Shown: piece by piece, positions 15,242 to 22,156 of the stretch
How the letters are laid out: the number at the start of each line of letters is the position of its first letter
How positions within the stretch are numbered: the stretch's first letter is position 1
Origin: Bacteroidales bacterium UBA1219
GTDB lineage: Bacteria; Bacteroidota; Bacteroidia; Bacteroidales; P3
DNA length: 22,156 nucleotides
Direction: 5' to 3'
Assembly: GCA_002309295.1 (NCBI GenBank)
Contig: DBXF01000006.1
Coordinates: forward strand, 513 to 22,668
Program-made: the position numbers and the translations under genes
Notes under the pieces: model-generated
Told to the model about the DNA's origin: nothing
Databases searched by the model: none
Seen by the model: the letters and a program-made list of their open reading frames with translations, nothing else

Positions 15242-16267
15242 GTGGAAATAAACAAAATAAACAGCGGTCATCTGATAGACGATGCACGAGCAATAATAGA
15301 AACTGCCCGTGCCAATGCTGTACGCAGTGTTGACTTTTGCCGTGTGCAGATGTATTGGAACTTGGGTCGTCGAATTTTTGAAGAAGAGCAGCACGGAAAA
15401 GAGCGTGCCGACTATGGCGCATACATTGTCAAAACACTTGCCGACAAGCTGGAAACCGAGTATGGAAGTGGATTTGGAGTACGGCAGTTAGAACGTGCCC
15501 GACAATTCTATCGCATTTACCCAATTGCGTCCACGGTGCGGACGCAATTGAATTGGAGCCAGTATAAGATGCTGATTTCCATTGACGACCCAGACAAACG
15601 GGAATATTACGAACTGGAATCGGTCAACAATGCGTGGACGGCACGTGAAACCGAACGCCAGATAAACAGCCAACTATACGAGCGGTTGCTGCTCAGCAAC
15701 GACAAAGAGTCGGTGCTTGCCGTTGCTCGAAAAGAACGCATCCCCGAAACGCCGCAAGAAATCATCAAAGACCCTATGGTATTGGAATTCTTGGGATTGG
15801 AACGCAAATCGGTCTATTATGAGAAAGATGTGGAGAATGCCATTATCACCCATATCGCCGATTTCTTGCTTGAAATGGGGAAAGGTTTCTCGTTTGTAGC
15901 GCGGCAGAAACGTATTTTGATAGAGGATGATGAGTATTTCATCGACCTTGTGTTCTACAACAGACTATTAAGATGTTTTGTTGTTGTGGAGCTAAAAACA
16001 GGCAAACTTACGCACCAAGATTTAGGTCAGTTGCAAATGTATGTCAATTACTACGACCGCACCGAAAAGTTGCCCGACGAAACCCCGACAATAGGCATCT
16101 TGCTTTGCACAAGCAAAAATGACACAGCTGTAAAAATGGCCTTGCCACAAGATAATAAGACAATCCTTGCCAGCGAATACAAACTCTACTTGCCAACAAC
16201 CGAGCAACTTGCCAAGGAAATCGAAGAAGTGAAACAATTGGCAATGAGAAAACCAAACCAGCAATAA
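15242..16267 (+). CDS. YhcG/DUF1016 family PD-(D/E)XK nuclease
   Basis: The 341-residue protein has the two-part layout of the YhcG family. The N-terminal DUF1016_N helical region (about 10-150) contains VQMYWNLGRRI and FGVRQLERARQFY. The C-terminal YhcG_C nuclease domain (about 165-325) follows. The PD-(D/E)XK core reads Asp235 in YFIDLVFYN and Glu250-x-Lys252 in VVVELKTGKL, followed by the conserved GQLQMYVNYYD. All catalytic positions are present. Family members are predicted DNA nucleases, frequent in accessory regions and near restriction genes in Bacteroidota, but their biological role is not well settled. GTG 15242 is the start because an in-frame TAG at 15233 closes the frame upstream and the first ATG would remove conserved sequence. 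It heads a three-gene operon, with the next ATG 24 bases away. Confidence 0.9.
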   Translation: MEINKINSGHLIDDARAIIETARANAVRSVDFCRVQMYWNLGRRIFEEEQHGKERADYGAYIVKTLADKLETEYGSGFGVRQLERARQFYRIYPIASTVRTQLNWSQYKMLISIDDPDKREYYELESVNNAWTARETERQINSQLYERLLLSNDKESVLAVARKERIPETPQEIIKDPMVLEFLGLERKSVYYEKDVENAIITHIADFLLEMGKGFSFVARQKRILIEDDEYFIDLVFYNRLLRCFVVVELKTGKLTHQDLGQLQMYVNYYDRTEKLPDETPTIGILLCTSKNDTAVKMALPQDNKTILASEYKLYLPTTEQLAKEIEEVKQLAMRKPNQQ

Positions 16268-16291
16268 CCAACGTACAACACAAATAACATT

Positions 16292-17350
16292 ATGCCACTG
16301 CCACAAAACGCAAAACTTCCTATTTCCAGCCTTGCAGGGATTTTCGGCAACACAACCGCCACATACAAGTTCTATTGGTTTGTGTCGTTGTTGGATGTTG
16401 TAGTGAAAGAACGTAAAACACGAATCTCATTTTGGGAAATCATTGCCGGAATGGTGGCAGAATCGTGGTATCCGATTCATTATTTCAAGCTTTCATTCGG
16501 AAAGGCCGATTCTCTTTATACACAATCACAGTTGCTACAACAAGAATTAAACATTCCAATTGACGAAAATAAAGATGGTATTAAGCGGATTCTGCTTGAC
16601 AATTTGGCTAATAATCGTGTTAAAAGTTTGTTGCGGGTTTTCACCCTCAATGTGCCGTATCGTTTCCTTTCGCCATGGATTAAATACACCTATGATGCAG
16701 ATGTGGTAAACAAATCCCAGAAATTTGAAAACGATTGTTTATATGCCATTTATGGTGACGAAATCGTGATTAATGAAAAATGGATTGGTTATTTGGCGGA
16801 GCATTACACAATACTGCGCGACTTTGCCTTTTGGAATCTGACCGAATTCCTGCAAAAACGTAACCCGAATGTTCCTGATGTGCCGTCGAAACTCATAAAA
16901 CCAATACAAAGGGATTCTTTGACCAAACAACGAAACTTTTGGAATACTTACATTGAAACAGTGGGAAGTATAAACTGCATATATACAGGGAAACCGCTTT
17001 ACATAAGACATTACGACTTAGACCACTTTGTTCCGTGGAGTTATGTGTCACATAATCTTTTATGGAATCTGATTCCCGCCGATTCGAGCATCAATTCATC
17101 GAAAAGCGATAACCTTCCACCGTTGGATATATATTTGAGACCTTTTGCAAAAGTTCAACGCAGTGCATTGAAAACCCTATATGAAAAGAATCCGAACAAT
17201 AACATTTTAGAAGATTATTTGATTGTTTACGATTCTGTTTCCGACTTAATAAAACTCTCTGAAACAGATTTTTACAGCGTTTTCAGAAAAACATTTTCGC
17301 CGATGGTGCAAATTGCCGAAAATATGGGATTTAAAATTTGGCAGCCATGA
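16292..17350 (+). CDS. HNH endonuclease
   Basis: The 352-residue protein has an N-terminal helical region opening LPISSLAGIFGNTTATYKFYW, which looks conserved among a group of HNH proteins. An HNH domain lies at about residues 230-285. The core reads DLDHFVPWSY with Asp244-His245, then Asn259 in LLWNLIP and Asn268 followed by SSKSDNLPP. This beta-beta-alpha metal arrangement resembles the HNH domain of Cas9 (DxDH, N, NxxKsd). The CxxC knuckle of many HNH proteins is reduced to a single Cys in CIYTGKPL. It should cut DNA, with specificity unknown. The stop overlaps the next gene's ATG by four bases (ATGA), indicating translational coupling with the methyltransferase/HIT protein. The gene is markedly AT-rich: 16561-16620 has 21 G+C of 60. 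Confidence 0.87.
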   Translation: MPLPQNAKLPISSLAGIFGNTTATYKFYWFVSLLDVVVKERKTRISFWEIIAGMVAESWYPIHYFKLSFGKADSLYTQSQLLQQELNIPIDENKDGIKRILLDNLANNRVKSLLRVFTLNVPYRFLSPWIKYTYDADVVNKSQKFENDCLYAIYGDEIVINEKWIGYLAEHYTILRDFAFWNLTEFLQKRNPNVPDVPSKLIKPIQRDSLTKQRNFWNTYIETVGSINCIYTGKPLYIRHYDLDHFVPWSYVSHNLLWNLIPADSSINSSKSDNLPPLDIYLRPFAKVQRSALKTLYEKNPNNNILEDYLIVYDSVSDLIKLSETDFYSVFRKTFSPMVQIAENMGFKIWQP

Positions 17351-18441
17351 AAAAGATAAAGAATAATCCCCACCTGACAGCAAAAGAGCGGACCTCGATT
17401 TCGTTTCCAACCAATTGGCTTAAGAAACATAACCTTTTGAAAGGCGAGATTTTGGATTTTGGCTGTGGATTTGGCTTTGATACCGACCAGCTTCAGAAAG
17501 AAGGCTACAATATTGTCGGCTACGATAATTACTATCGCACAGAATACCCGACAAAACGCTTTGACACAATAATTTGCAATTATGTTCTTAACGTTCTTGA
17601 ACCCGAAGAACAAGCGGAAGTGCTGATGTCGGTTTCGGAACTGCTAAAGCCCACTGGTACAGCATATTTTACTGTTAGACGAGACTTGAAAAGCGAAGGT
17701 TTTCGCACACATTTTGTCCACAAGCAACCGACATATCAGTGCAATGTAATTTTGCCGTACAAAAGCATTTTTGCAAACGAGAACTGTGAAATATACGAGT
17801 ATAGGCATTTCAACAAAACCGATTACAAGAAATACGAACAAGTAAAAAAATGTCCATTCTGCAACTTGAATTCTAAAGTGGAATTGGTAAGCGAAACAGC
17901 TACCGCCGTGGCCTTTTTAGACGGTTACCCAGTCAGCAAAGGTCATACATTGATAATTCCAAAACGCCACGTTGACAATTATTTTGAATTGACTACTCAT
18001 GAGCAACGGGCATTATGGCTTATGGTAAACCGTTGTAAAAAGTTTTTGGCGGAACGTTTTAAACCCGATGGATTCAATGTCGGCATCAACATTGGCGAAG
18101 CCGCAGGACAAAGCATTTCACACGTTCACATTCACTTGATACCACGTTATAAGGGCGATGTTAAAAACCCGAAAGGTGGAGTTAGAGGAGTAATACCGAG
18201 GAAACAGAATTATTCTGAAGAAAAAAGCGAAAAGAAATACTCTTTAGAGGAAAAAAGGCAGAAAAACTCCCAAGCTTATTATCCATGGACAGAAGAAGAT
18301 GATGCTTATTTGATCACTCTGTACCAGAAAAATACAGATATCAAGGTTATGATGGAGAAATTTGGTCGTTCGGAATCTGCAATTATTTCAAGATTAAAAA
18401 AGTTAGGACTAATTGAATCCGGTGAAGAATCTACTAATTGA
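17347..18441 (+). CDS. Three-domain fusion: class I methyltransferase, HIT hydrolase, Myb/SANT-like tail
   Basis: The 364-residue protein joins three parts. Residues about 10-165 form a small class I SAM methyltransferase: motif I DFGCGFGFD from Asp37, an acidic residue after VGYD, and a motif IV position reading CNYVLNVL rather than the NPPY/DPPY of DNA amino-methyltransferases. Residues about 178-290 form a HIT domain: CPFC, PVSKGHTLIIPKRHV, and the active-site triad SHVHIHLIPR with His259, His261 and His263. HIT enzymes remove nucleotides from adenylylated or similar substrates. After a charged linker, residues about 313-358 (PWTEEDDAYLITLY to SAIISRLKKLGL) form a Myb/SANT-like helix-turn-helix likely to bind DNA. 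I chose ATG 17347, which overlaps the HNH stop. A TTG nine bases upstream is less likely. Methyltransferase-HIT fusions occur in annotated genomes, I believe, but their substrate is unknown to me. Confidence 0.87.
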   Translation: MKKIKNNPHLTAKERTSISFPTNWLKKHNLLKGEILDFGCGFGFDTDQLQKEGYNIVGYDNYYRTEYPTKRFDTIICNYVLNVLEPEEQAEVLMSVSELLKPTGTAYFTVRRDLKSEGFRTHFVHKQPTYQCNVILPYKSIFANENCEIYEYRHFNKTDYKKYEQVKKCPFCNLNSKVELVSETATAVAFLDGYPVSKGHTLIIPKRHVDNYFELTTHEQRALWLMVNRCKKFLAERFKPDGFNVGINIGEAAGQSISHVHIHLIPRYKGDVKNPKGGVRGVIPRKQNYSEEKSEKKYSLEEKRQKNSQAYYPWTEEDDAYLITLYQKNTDIKVMMEKFGRSESAIISRLKKLGLIESGEESTN

Positions 18442-18462
18442 AACTTGTATCCCAAATCCGAA

Positions 18463-18479
18463 TATCCGAAAATCGGATA
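18463..18479 (+). terminator. Hairpin just after the methyltransferase/HIT gene, possible terminator
   Basis: A perfect seven-base stem, TATCCGA against TCGGATA, closes an AAA loop 21 bases after the stop codon. The T-rich run comes only after a spacer (from 18489), so its strength as a terminator is uncertain. The hairpin at 18604-18628 is a better one and would serve as backup. Confidence 0.45.
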
Positions 18480-18500
18480 ATCCGAACATCTTTTCGTGTT

Positions 18501-18567
18501 TTTTTACGTAAATTGTCACAAATTCACCATTAATTATATGGGCAATTTACGGAAATTAATGTTCTTT
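18501..18567. repeat. 67-base direct repeat, copy 1
   Basis: This element matches 18676-18742 at 62 of 67 bases without gaps. It contains an inverted repeat, CGTAAATTG (18507-18515) against CAATTTACG (18543-18551), so each copy can fold as a nine-base stem with a 27-base loop. Confidence 0.85.
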
Positions 18568-18570
18568 TAT

Positions 18571-18600
18571 AAATTGAAAATTGAAAGTTTAAAGTTGAAA
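18571..18600. repeat. Low-complexity AATTGAAA-type run
   Basis: Near-tandem words AAATTGAAA, ATTGAAAG, TTTAAAG and TTGAAA fill the 30 bases directly after repeat copy 1. Such runs are a common filler in Bacteroidales intergenic DNA as far as I know. No coding signal is seen. Confidence 0.5.
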
Positions 18601-18603
18601 TCC

Positions 18604-18628
18604 AAAAATCTGATTATCAGATTTTTTT
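18604..18628 (+). terminator. Strong hairpin with T-tract
   Basis: AAAAATCTGA (18604-18613) pairs fully with TCAGATTTTT (18617-18626) across a TTA loop and runs into further T residues. Because of the A/T ends it could act on either strand. On the plus strand it would stop transcripts from the nuclease operon 163 bases past its last stop codon. Confidence 0.65.
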
Positions 18629-18675
18629 CGTGTTTTTCGATGTTTATAATCAAAAATCGCTTTAGCGATGTGATA

Positions 18676-18742
18676 TTTTTACGAAAATTGTCATGAATTC
18701 ACCATTAATTATATGGGCAATTTACGGCAATTTATGTTCTTT
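18676..18742. repeat. 67-base direct repeat, copy 2
   Basis: Second copy, starting 175 bases after the start of copy 1. The five differences fall at element positions 9, 19, 20, 53 and 58. The left stem arm has one change (CGAAAATTG), so the hairpin is slightly weaker than in copy 1. It ends 59 bases before the -7 element of the radical SAM gene. Confidence 0.85.
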
Positions 18743-18800
18743 CCAAGTCGAATTCTGACCATCTGAAAATCCGAAAATCGGAAAATCGGAATTTTTTTCG

Positions 18801-18808
18801 TATCTTTG
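18801..18808 (+). promoter_or_regulatory. -7 element of the radical SAM gene promoter
   Basis: TATCTTTG in the extended form GTATCTTTGCA, preceded by a T-tract ending CG. No TTTG lies 19-20 bases upstream. Transcription would start near 18815, leaving a leader of about 34 bases. Confidence 0.65.
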
Positions 18809-18848
18809 CACTTTTATAACAATAAGTAAAAATATAAGTTTTTAACTG

Positions 18849-20171
18849 ATGAACACTATCAAAGCCCGACTTATATACCCGCGCTGGAACAAGCTTCCGG
18901 GGCAGACCACCTTCACTTTGCCGCCCCACGGCGCGGTGGTTTTTGCCGCCACTTTGCCCGAATATGTCGACGTAAAATTCACCGACGAGAACGTTGAAGA
19001 GATCGATTTCGACGAAGATGTGGAAATTGTTTACATCTCGATGATGCTCTCCACGCAGGTGAAACGTGGCTGGGCCATCGCCGACCGTTTCCGTGCCCGC
19101 GGCGTTACCGTGATGTTCGGCGGCATCTCCACCATGCTACACGCCGAAGAGACCATCCCCCACGCCGACAGCGTGTTCCTCGGCGAAGCCGAAGGCCGTC
19201 AGGAGGCCATCCTCGACGACTGGCGCAACGGCAAGCTGAAAAAGGTTTACAACTACATGGGCAAAATGCCCGACATAGCCACCGTGGGCCCCGCCCGCCG
19301 CGACCTTTACAAACGCGAGCTATACAACCACAAGGGCGTGCAGATGGTGGACCTCTTCCACGCCTCGCGCGGATGCCGTTTCAGCTGCTACCCCTGTGCC
19401 GTGTCGTACCTCGGCGGCCGCTGTTTCCGTCCGCGTCCTATCGACAAAACCATCGCCGACCTCGAAAGCATCGACAACAACCGCCTGTTTATCGTGGATA
19501 ACTCGCTGGCGCAGGACAAACAGTGGGAACTCGACCTTTTCCGCGAGATGATTCCCCTGAAAAAGAAATGGATAAGCCACACCATCGAAGACGACCCGCA
19601 GGTGCTCGACCTCGCTGCACAGGCCGGGGCATGGTACGTGTATCAGGCTGTTTACGACACCTCCGACTATATCAAAGAGCGTGTGAAACGATACCACGAC
19701 CACGGCATTGGAGTGGAAGGCACCATACTTCTGGGCCTCGACAACCAAACCGAGGACGACATCAAACGTCTTATCGATTTCCTTCTGAACATCGACCTCG
19801 ACCTCGCCGAATTTACCGTGCTGGCGCCATTCCCCCACACCAAGGCCTACGACGACCTTATGCGTCAGGGACGTATCTTCGACCACGACTGGGACCACTA
19901 CAACGCCGGACAGGTGGTGTACCACCCCAAACACATGTCGGCCGAGCGTCTGCAGGAGCTGTACAACTACGCTTGGGAGAGCTTCTATCACGATGAAACT
20001 CAGGAAGAAAAGATGTTCAAACTATTCACTCAGGTGATGCTTCGCGAGATGGAAGACGGCACCTACCGTCCCCGCGACCGCAAACTGGCCAACAAGAGCT
20101 TCGGCCGCGACGTGGACCGCTCCAAACGTAATGTGAACGAATTGAAAAACAACCCTTTACAAACCAATTGA
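18849..20171 (+). CDS. B12-binding-type radical SAM protein
   Basis: The 440-residue protein has an N-terminal cobalamin-binding-like domain (about 1-140) ending in the typical VMFGGIST...ADSVFLGEAEG stretch, though I see no DxHxxG axial-histidine motif. The radical SAM core follows, with the cluster motif SRGCRFSCYPCAV (Cys176, Cys180, Cys183), and then the barrel (to about 380) with GTILLGLDNQTEDDIKRLIDFL. These enzymes cleave SAM to a radical and often methylate or rearrange unreactive carbon. The substrate here cannot be read from sequence. The C-terminal 60 residues are charged and may be a family-specific tail. The gene is GC-rich (19261-19320 has 40 G+C of 60), in sharp contrast to the operon before it. 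The next gene starts 23 bases downstream, so the two are probably cotranscribed. Confidence 0.87.
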   Translation: MNTIKARLIYPRWNKLPGQTTFTLPPHGAVVFAATLPEYVDVKFTDENVEEIDFDEDVEIVYISMMLSTQVKRGWAIADRFRARGVTVMFGGISTMLHAEETIPHADSVFLGEAEGRQEAILDDWRNGKLKKVYNYMGKMPDIATVGPARRDLYKRELYNHKGVQMVDLFHASRGCRFSCYPCAVSYLGGRCFRPRPIDKTIADLESIDNNRLFIVDNSLAQDKQWELDLFREMIPLKKKWISHTIEDDPQVLDLAAQAGAWYVYQAVYDTSDYIKERVKRYHDHGIGVEGTILLGLDNQTEDDIKRLIDFLLNIDLDLAEFTVLAPFPHTKAYDDLMRQGRIFDHDWDHYNAGQVVYHPKHMSAERLQELYNYAWESFYHDETQEEKMFKLFTQVMLREMEDGTYRPRDRKLANKSFGRDVDRSKRNVNELKNNPLQTN

Positions 20172-20194
20172 TAACCGCTAAAACAACCATTTTT

Positions 20195-22156
20195 ATGAAA
20201 AAAATACTGACCGCCATTCTGGTACTTTTCACTTTCGCCACGGCTTTCGCCGACGAGGGTATGTGGATTCCCATGCTTCTGGGCAAAAACGAAGCCGACA
20301 TGCAGAAACAAGGTATGCGCATCACCGCCAAAGACATCTACGACATCAACAACGCCTGTCTCAAGGACGCTGTGGTGCTGTTCGGCGGCGGCTGCACCGG
20401 CGAGTACGTCTCCAGCCAAGGACTGCTTTTCACCAACCACCACTGCGGCTATAGCCAGATTGCGGCACGTAGCACGTTGGAACACAACTATTTGGCAAAC
20501 GGTTTCTGGGCCAAGTCCTTCGACGAGGAAATCCCCTGTCCCGGACTTAGCGTTACTCGTCTGGTGCGTATGGAAGATGTTACCAATCAGGTACTTGAAG
20601 GTGTGGACAACGATATGGACGAGAAAGAACGCAACACCCTTATCACCGAAAATATCAAAAAAATCACCGACAAGGCTGTGGAAGGCACTCACTACAAAGC
20701 CATCATCAAGCCGTTCTACTATGGAAATCAGTATTTTATGTATATCAACGAGGTGTTCACCGACGTGCGTTTGGTAGGCACTCCCCCATCGAACATAGGC
20801 AAATTCGGTGGCGATACCGACAACTGGATGTGGCCGCGTCATACCGGCGATTTCTCGGTGTTCCGCGTATATGCCAAGGACAACAAGCCTGCTCCCTACT
20901 CTGCCGAGAACAAACCCTACAAACCGCTGAAACATCTCACAATCTCGCTGAAAGGCGCCGAACAGAACGACTTCACATTCGTTTTCGGCTACCCGGGAAC
21001 CACCCAGCGCTACATCACTTCCGACGCCGTGGAGCTGATAGCCAACGTTACCAACCCCGTGCGTATCAATCTGCGTACCATACGCCTCAACCACTACAAC
21101 AACGCCATGAATCAGGACGCCGCCCAGCGCCTGAAATACTCCTCCACCGTGGCCAGCATTGCCAACGGCTGGAAAAAATGGCAGGGCGAGACAATAGGCG
21201 TAAACCGTTTGGAAGTACCCAAGATGAAACGCGAGTTTGAACAGAAATTCCAGCAGTGGGCCAACGACAAAGCCGAGTACCGCGACGTTCTGCCGCAGCT
21301 GGCAAAAAACTACGCCACACTGAAACCCCTCGAACTGAAACGCACCTATTTCAACGAGGCTGTGATGGCAAGCGACTTTATGAAACGCGCCTACGCAATG
21401 TGGCAACTGCATAATATGAACGACGAAAAAGCCAAAGCACAATGCGAACAACTTATCAAATCCAACGAAAAGTATTTTACTGATTTCGAGAAACATACCA
21501 TTGTCGATAAGGCTATTTTTATCGAAACTTTCACCTATATGTGGCAGAAAGGTTTCGCCCCCTATCTCGACAAAAAATGCCACTCCAAAGCCGATGTGGA
21601 GAATCTTTTGAGTAAGGTTTACGAAAAATCCATGCTCACCCACAAGGACAAGGTTATCGATTTCCTGAAAAACTATACTACTAAGAAAAAATCCAAAATT
21701 CGCAAAGACCCGGCCGTGGATTTGTTCTGCATTTCGTATGCATACGCTTACGGCACTGAAACTGAAACTGGTGGCTTTGCTTTACGAACCATCGACCCCT
21801 ACCGCACTGCACAGGATAATATCGCCCGCCTTATGCGCACTTACGTGAAAGGCATGATGGAGATGCAGCCCGACGTGAATTTCTTCCCCGACGCCAACCT
21901 CACACTGCGTGTGGCCTACGGTCATGTGGACGGTTTCCGCCCCAAGGACGGCGTTAGCTACAAGCCCTACACCACCATCGAGGGCATTATGCAGAAAGAG
22001 AACCCCGACATCTACGACTACGTGGTTGAGCCCCGGCTGAAAGAGCTCTACAACAACAAAGATTACGGTCAGTACGCCAATGCCAAAGGCGAACTTCCGG
22101 TTTGTTTCATAGCCACCAACCACACCACCGGCGGCAACTCCGGCAGTCCTGTCATC
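20195..22156 (+). CDS. S46 family dipeptidyl-peptidase (DPP7/DPP11 type), cut by window edge after 654 residues
   Basis: A signal peptide (1-19, MKKILTAILVLFTFATAFA) is followed by an S46 serine peptidase in one open frame to the right edge. The catalytic triad is complete: His83 in TNHHCGY, Asp219 in WPRHTGDFS and Ser649 in TGGNSGSPV, at spacings close to those of Porphyromonas DPP7/DPP11. S46 enzymes sit in the periplasm or on the cell surface and cut dipeptides from peptide N-termini, a nutrient route of peptide-eating Bacteroidales. The residue that separates DPP7 (Gly) from DPP11 (Arg) lies roughly 18 residues after the serine and is beyond the window, so specificity for hydrophobic or acidic residues cannot be called. 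About 60-70 residues are missing. It probably shares a transcript with the radical SAM gene. Confidence 0.93.
   Translation, partial: MKKILTAILVLFTFATAFADEGMWIPMLLGKNEADMQKQGMRITAKDIYDINNACLKDAVVLFGGGCTGEYVSSQGLLFTNHHCGYSQIAARSTLEHNYLANGFWAKSFDEEIPCPGLSVTRLVRMEDVTNQVLEGVDNDMDEKERNTLITENIKKITDKAVEGTHYKAIIKPFYYGNQYFMYINEVFTDVRLVGTPPSNIGKFGGDTDNWMWPRHTGDFSVFRVYAKDNKPAPYSAENKPYKPLKHLTISLKGAEQNDFTFVFGYPGTTQRYITSDAVELIANVTNPVRINLRTIRLNHYNNAMNQDAAQRLKYSSTVASIANGWKKWQGETIGVNRLEVPKMKREFEQKFQQWANDKAEYRDVLPQLAKNYATLKPLELKRTYFNEAVMASDFMKRAYAMWQLHNMNDEKAKAQCEQLIKSNEKYFTDFEKHTIVDKAIFIETFTYMWQKGFAPYLDKKCHSKADVENLLSKVYEKSMLTHKDKVIDFLKNYTTKKKSKIRKDPAVDLFCISYAYAYGTETETGGFALRTIDPYRTAQDNIARLMRTYVKGMMEMQPDVNFFPDANLTLRVAYGHVDGFRPKDGVSYKPYTTIEGIMQKENPDIYDYVVEPRLKELYNNKDYGQYANAKGELPVCFIATNHTTGGNSGSPVI

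Larger units (their letters stand above)
18442..18848. other. Gene-free stretch made of hairpins and repeats
   Basis: No protein gene can be supported here. In order it holds a hairpin (18463-18479), a 67-base element (18501-18567), an AATTGAAA-type low-complexity run (18571-18600), a strong terminator-like hairpin (18604-18628), a small hairpin ATCGCT/AGCGAT (18656-18669), a second copy of the 67-base element (18676-18742), TCCGA/TCGGA words (18769-18790) and the promoter of the radical SAM gene (18801-18808). It marks the right border of the AT-rich accessory segment. Confidence 0.8.

Noticed and set aside
16292..17350. Cas9/IscB-like effector
   Set aside because: Only the HNH core is similar. 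There is no RuvC motif set, no arginine-rich bridge and no CRISPR or guide-RNA-like sequence nearby.
15242..18441. Classical type II restriction-modification system
   Set aside because: The methyltransferase lacks the NPPY/DPPY or PCQ motifs of DNA methyltransferases and is fused to a HIT domain, so the label would be misleading.
18496..18696. 66-residue plus-strand open frame in the gene-free stretch
   Set aside because: It is built from the repeat element, the low-complexity run and a hairpin. There is no start signal or protein-like pattern.
20063..21643. 526-residue minus-strand open frame
   Set aside because: Antisense to the end of the radical SAM gene and most of the S46 peptidase, which carries a full catalytic triad.

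Overview
The window looks like a chromosomal piece of a member of the Bacteroidota, most likely order Bacteroidales. The evidence is a type IX secretion (T9SS) C-terminal sorting domain, an S46 dipeptidyl-peptidase, an OmpA/TPR lipoprotein of Bacteroidales type, and seven promoters with the Bacteroidota -7 element TAnnTTTG, four of them with a TTTG -33 element 19-20 bases upstream. Shine-Dalgarno sequences are not evident. Most genes are GC-rich, with strong antisense shadow ORFs. No tRNA, rRNA, CRISPR array or transposase was found.

Left part, all minus strand (1-13568). The N-terminal 1073 residues of a cyclic beta-1,2-glucan synthase-like enzyme run off the left edge. To its right are a sugar-transfer-type ATP-grasp protein and a small GlsB/YeaQ-type membrane protein, each with its own promoter. 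A tight cluster follows, transcribed leftward: phosphatidylserine synthase (pssA), an M20 amidohydrolase, a T9SS-exported SGNH esterase-like protein and an M28 peptidase, with junctions of 8-base overlap, 1-base overlap and 2-base gap. Upstream of pssA lie a terminator and an OmpA-like/TPR lipoprotein gene. Two unrecognised exported proteins form a two-gene operon behind another promoter.

Right part, all plus strand (13765-22156). A YitT-family membrane protein and an orphan winged-helix protein lead into an AT-rich three-gene operon (15242-18441): a YhcG/DUF1016 PD-(D/E)XK nuclease, an HNH nuclease, and a protein fusing a class I methyltransferase, a HIT hydrolase and a Myb/SANT-like DNA-binding tail. 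The last two genes overlap as ATGA. This is the best candidate for a poorly described system: two nucleases with a nucleotide-hydrolase/methyltransferase, foreign-looking composition, and a possible regulator and operator repeats just upstream. A 407-base gene-free stretch follows, built of hairpins and a duplicated 67-base element. The window ends with a B12-binding radical SAM protein and an S46 peptidase, cut just after its catalytic serine.

Functions are inferred from motifs read by eye. No database search was run, and the defence role of the three-gene operon is a hypothesis.
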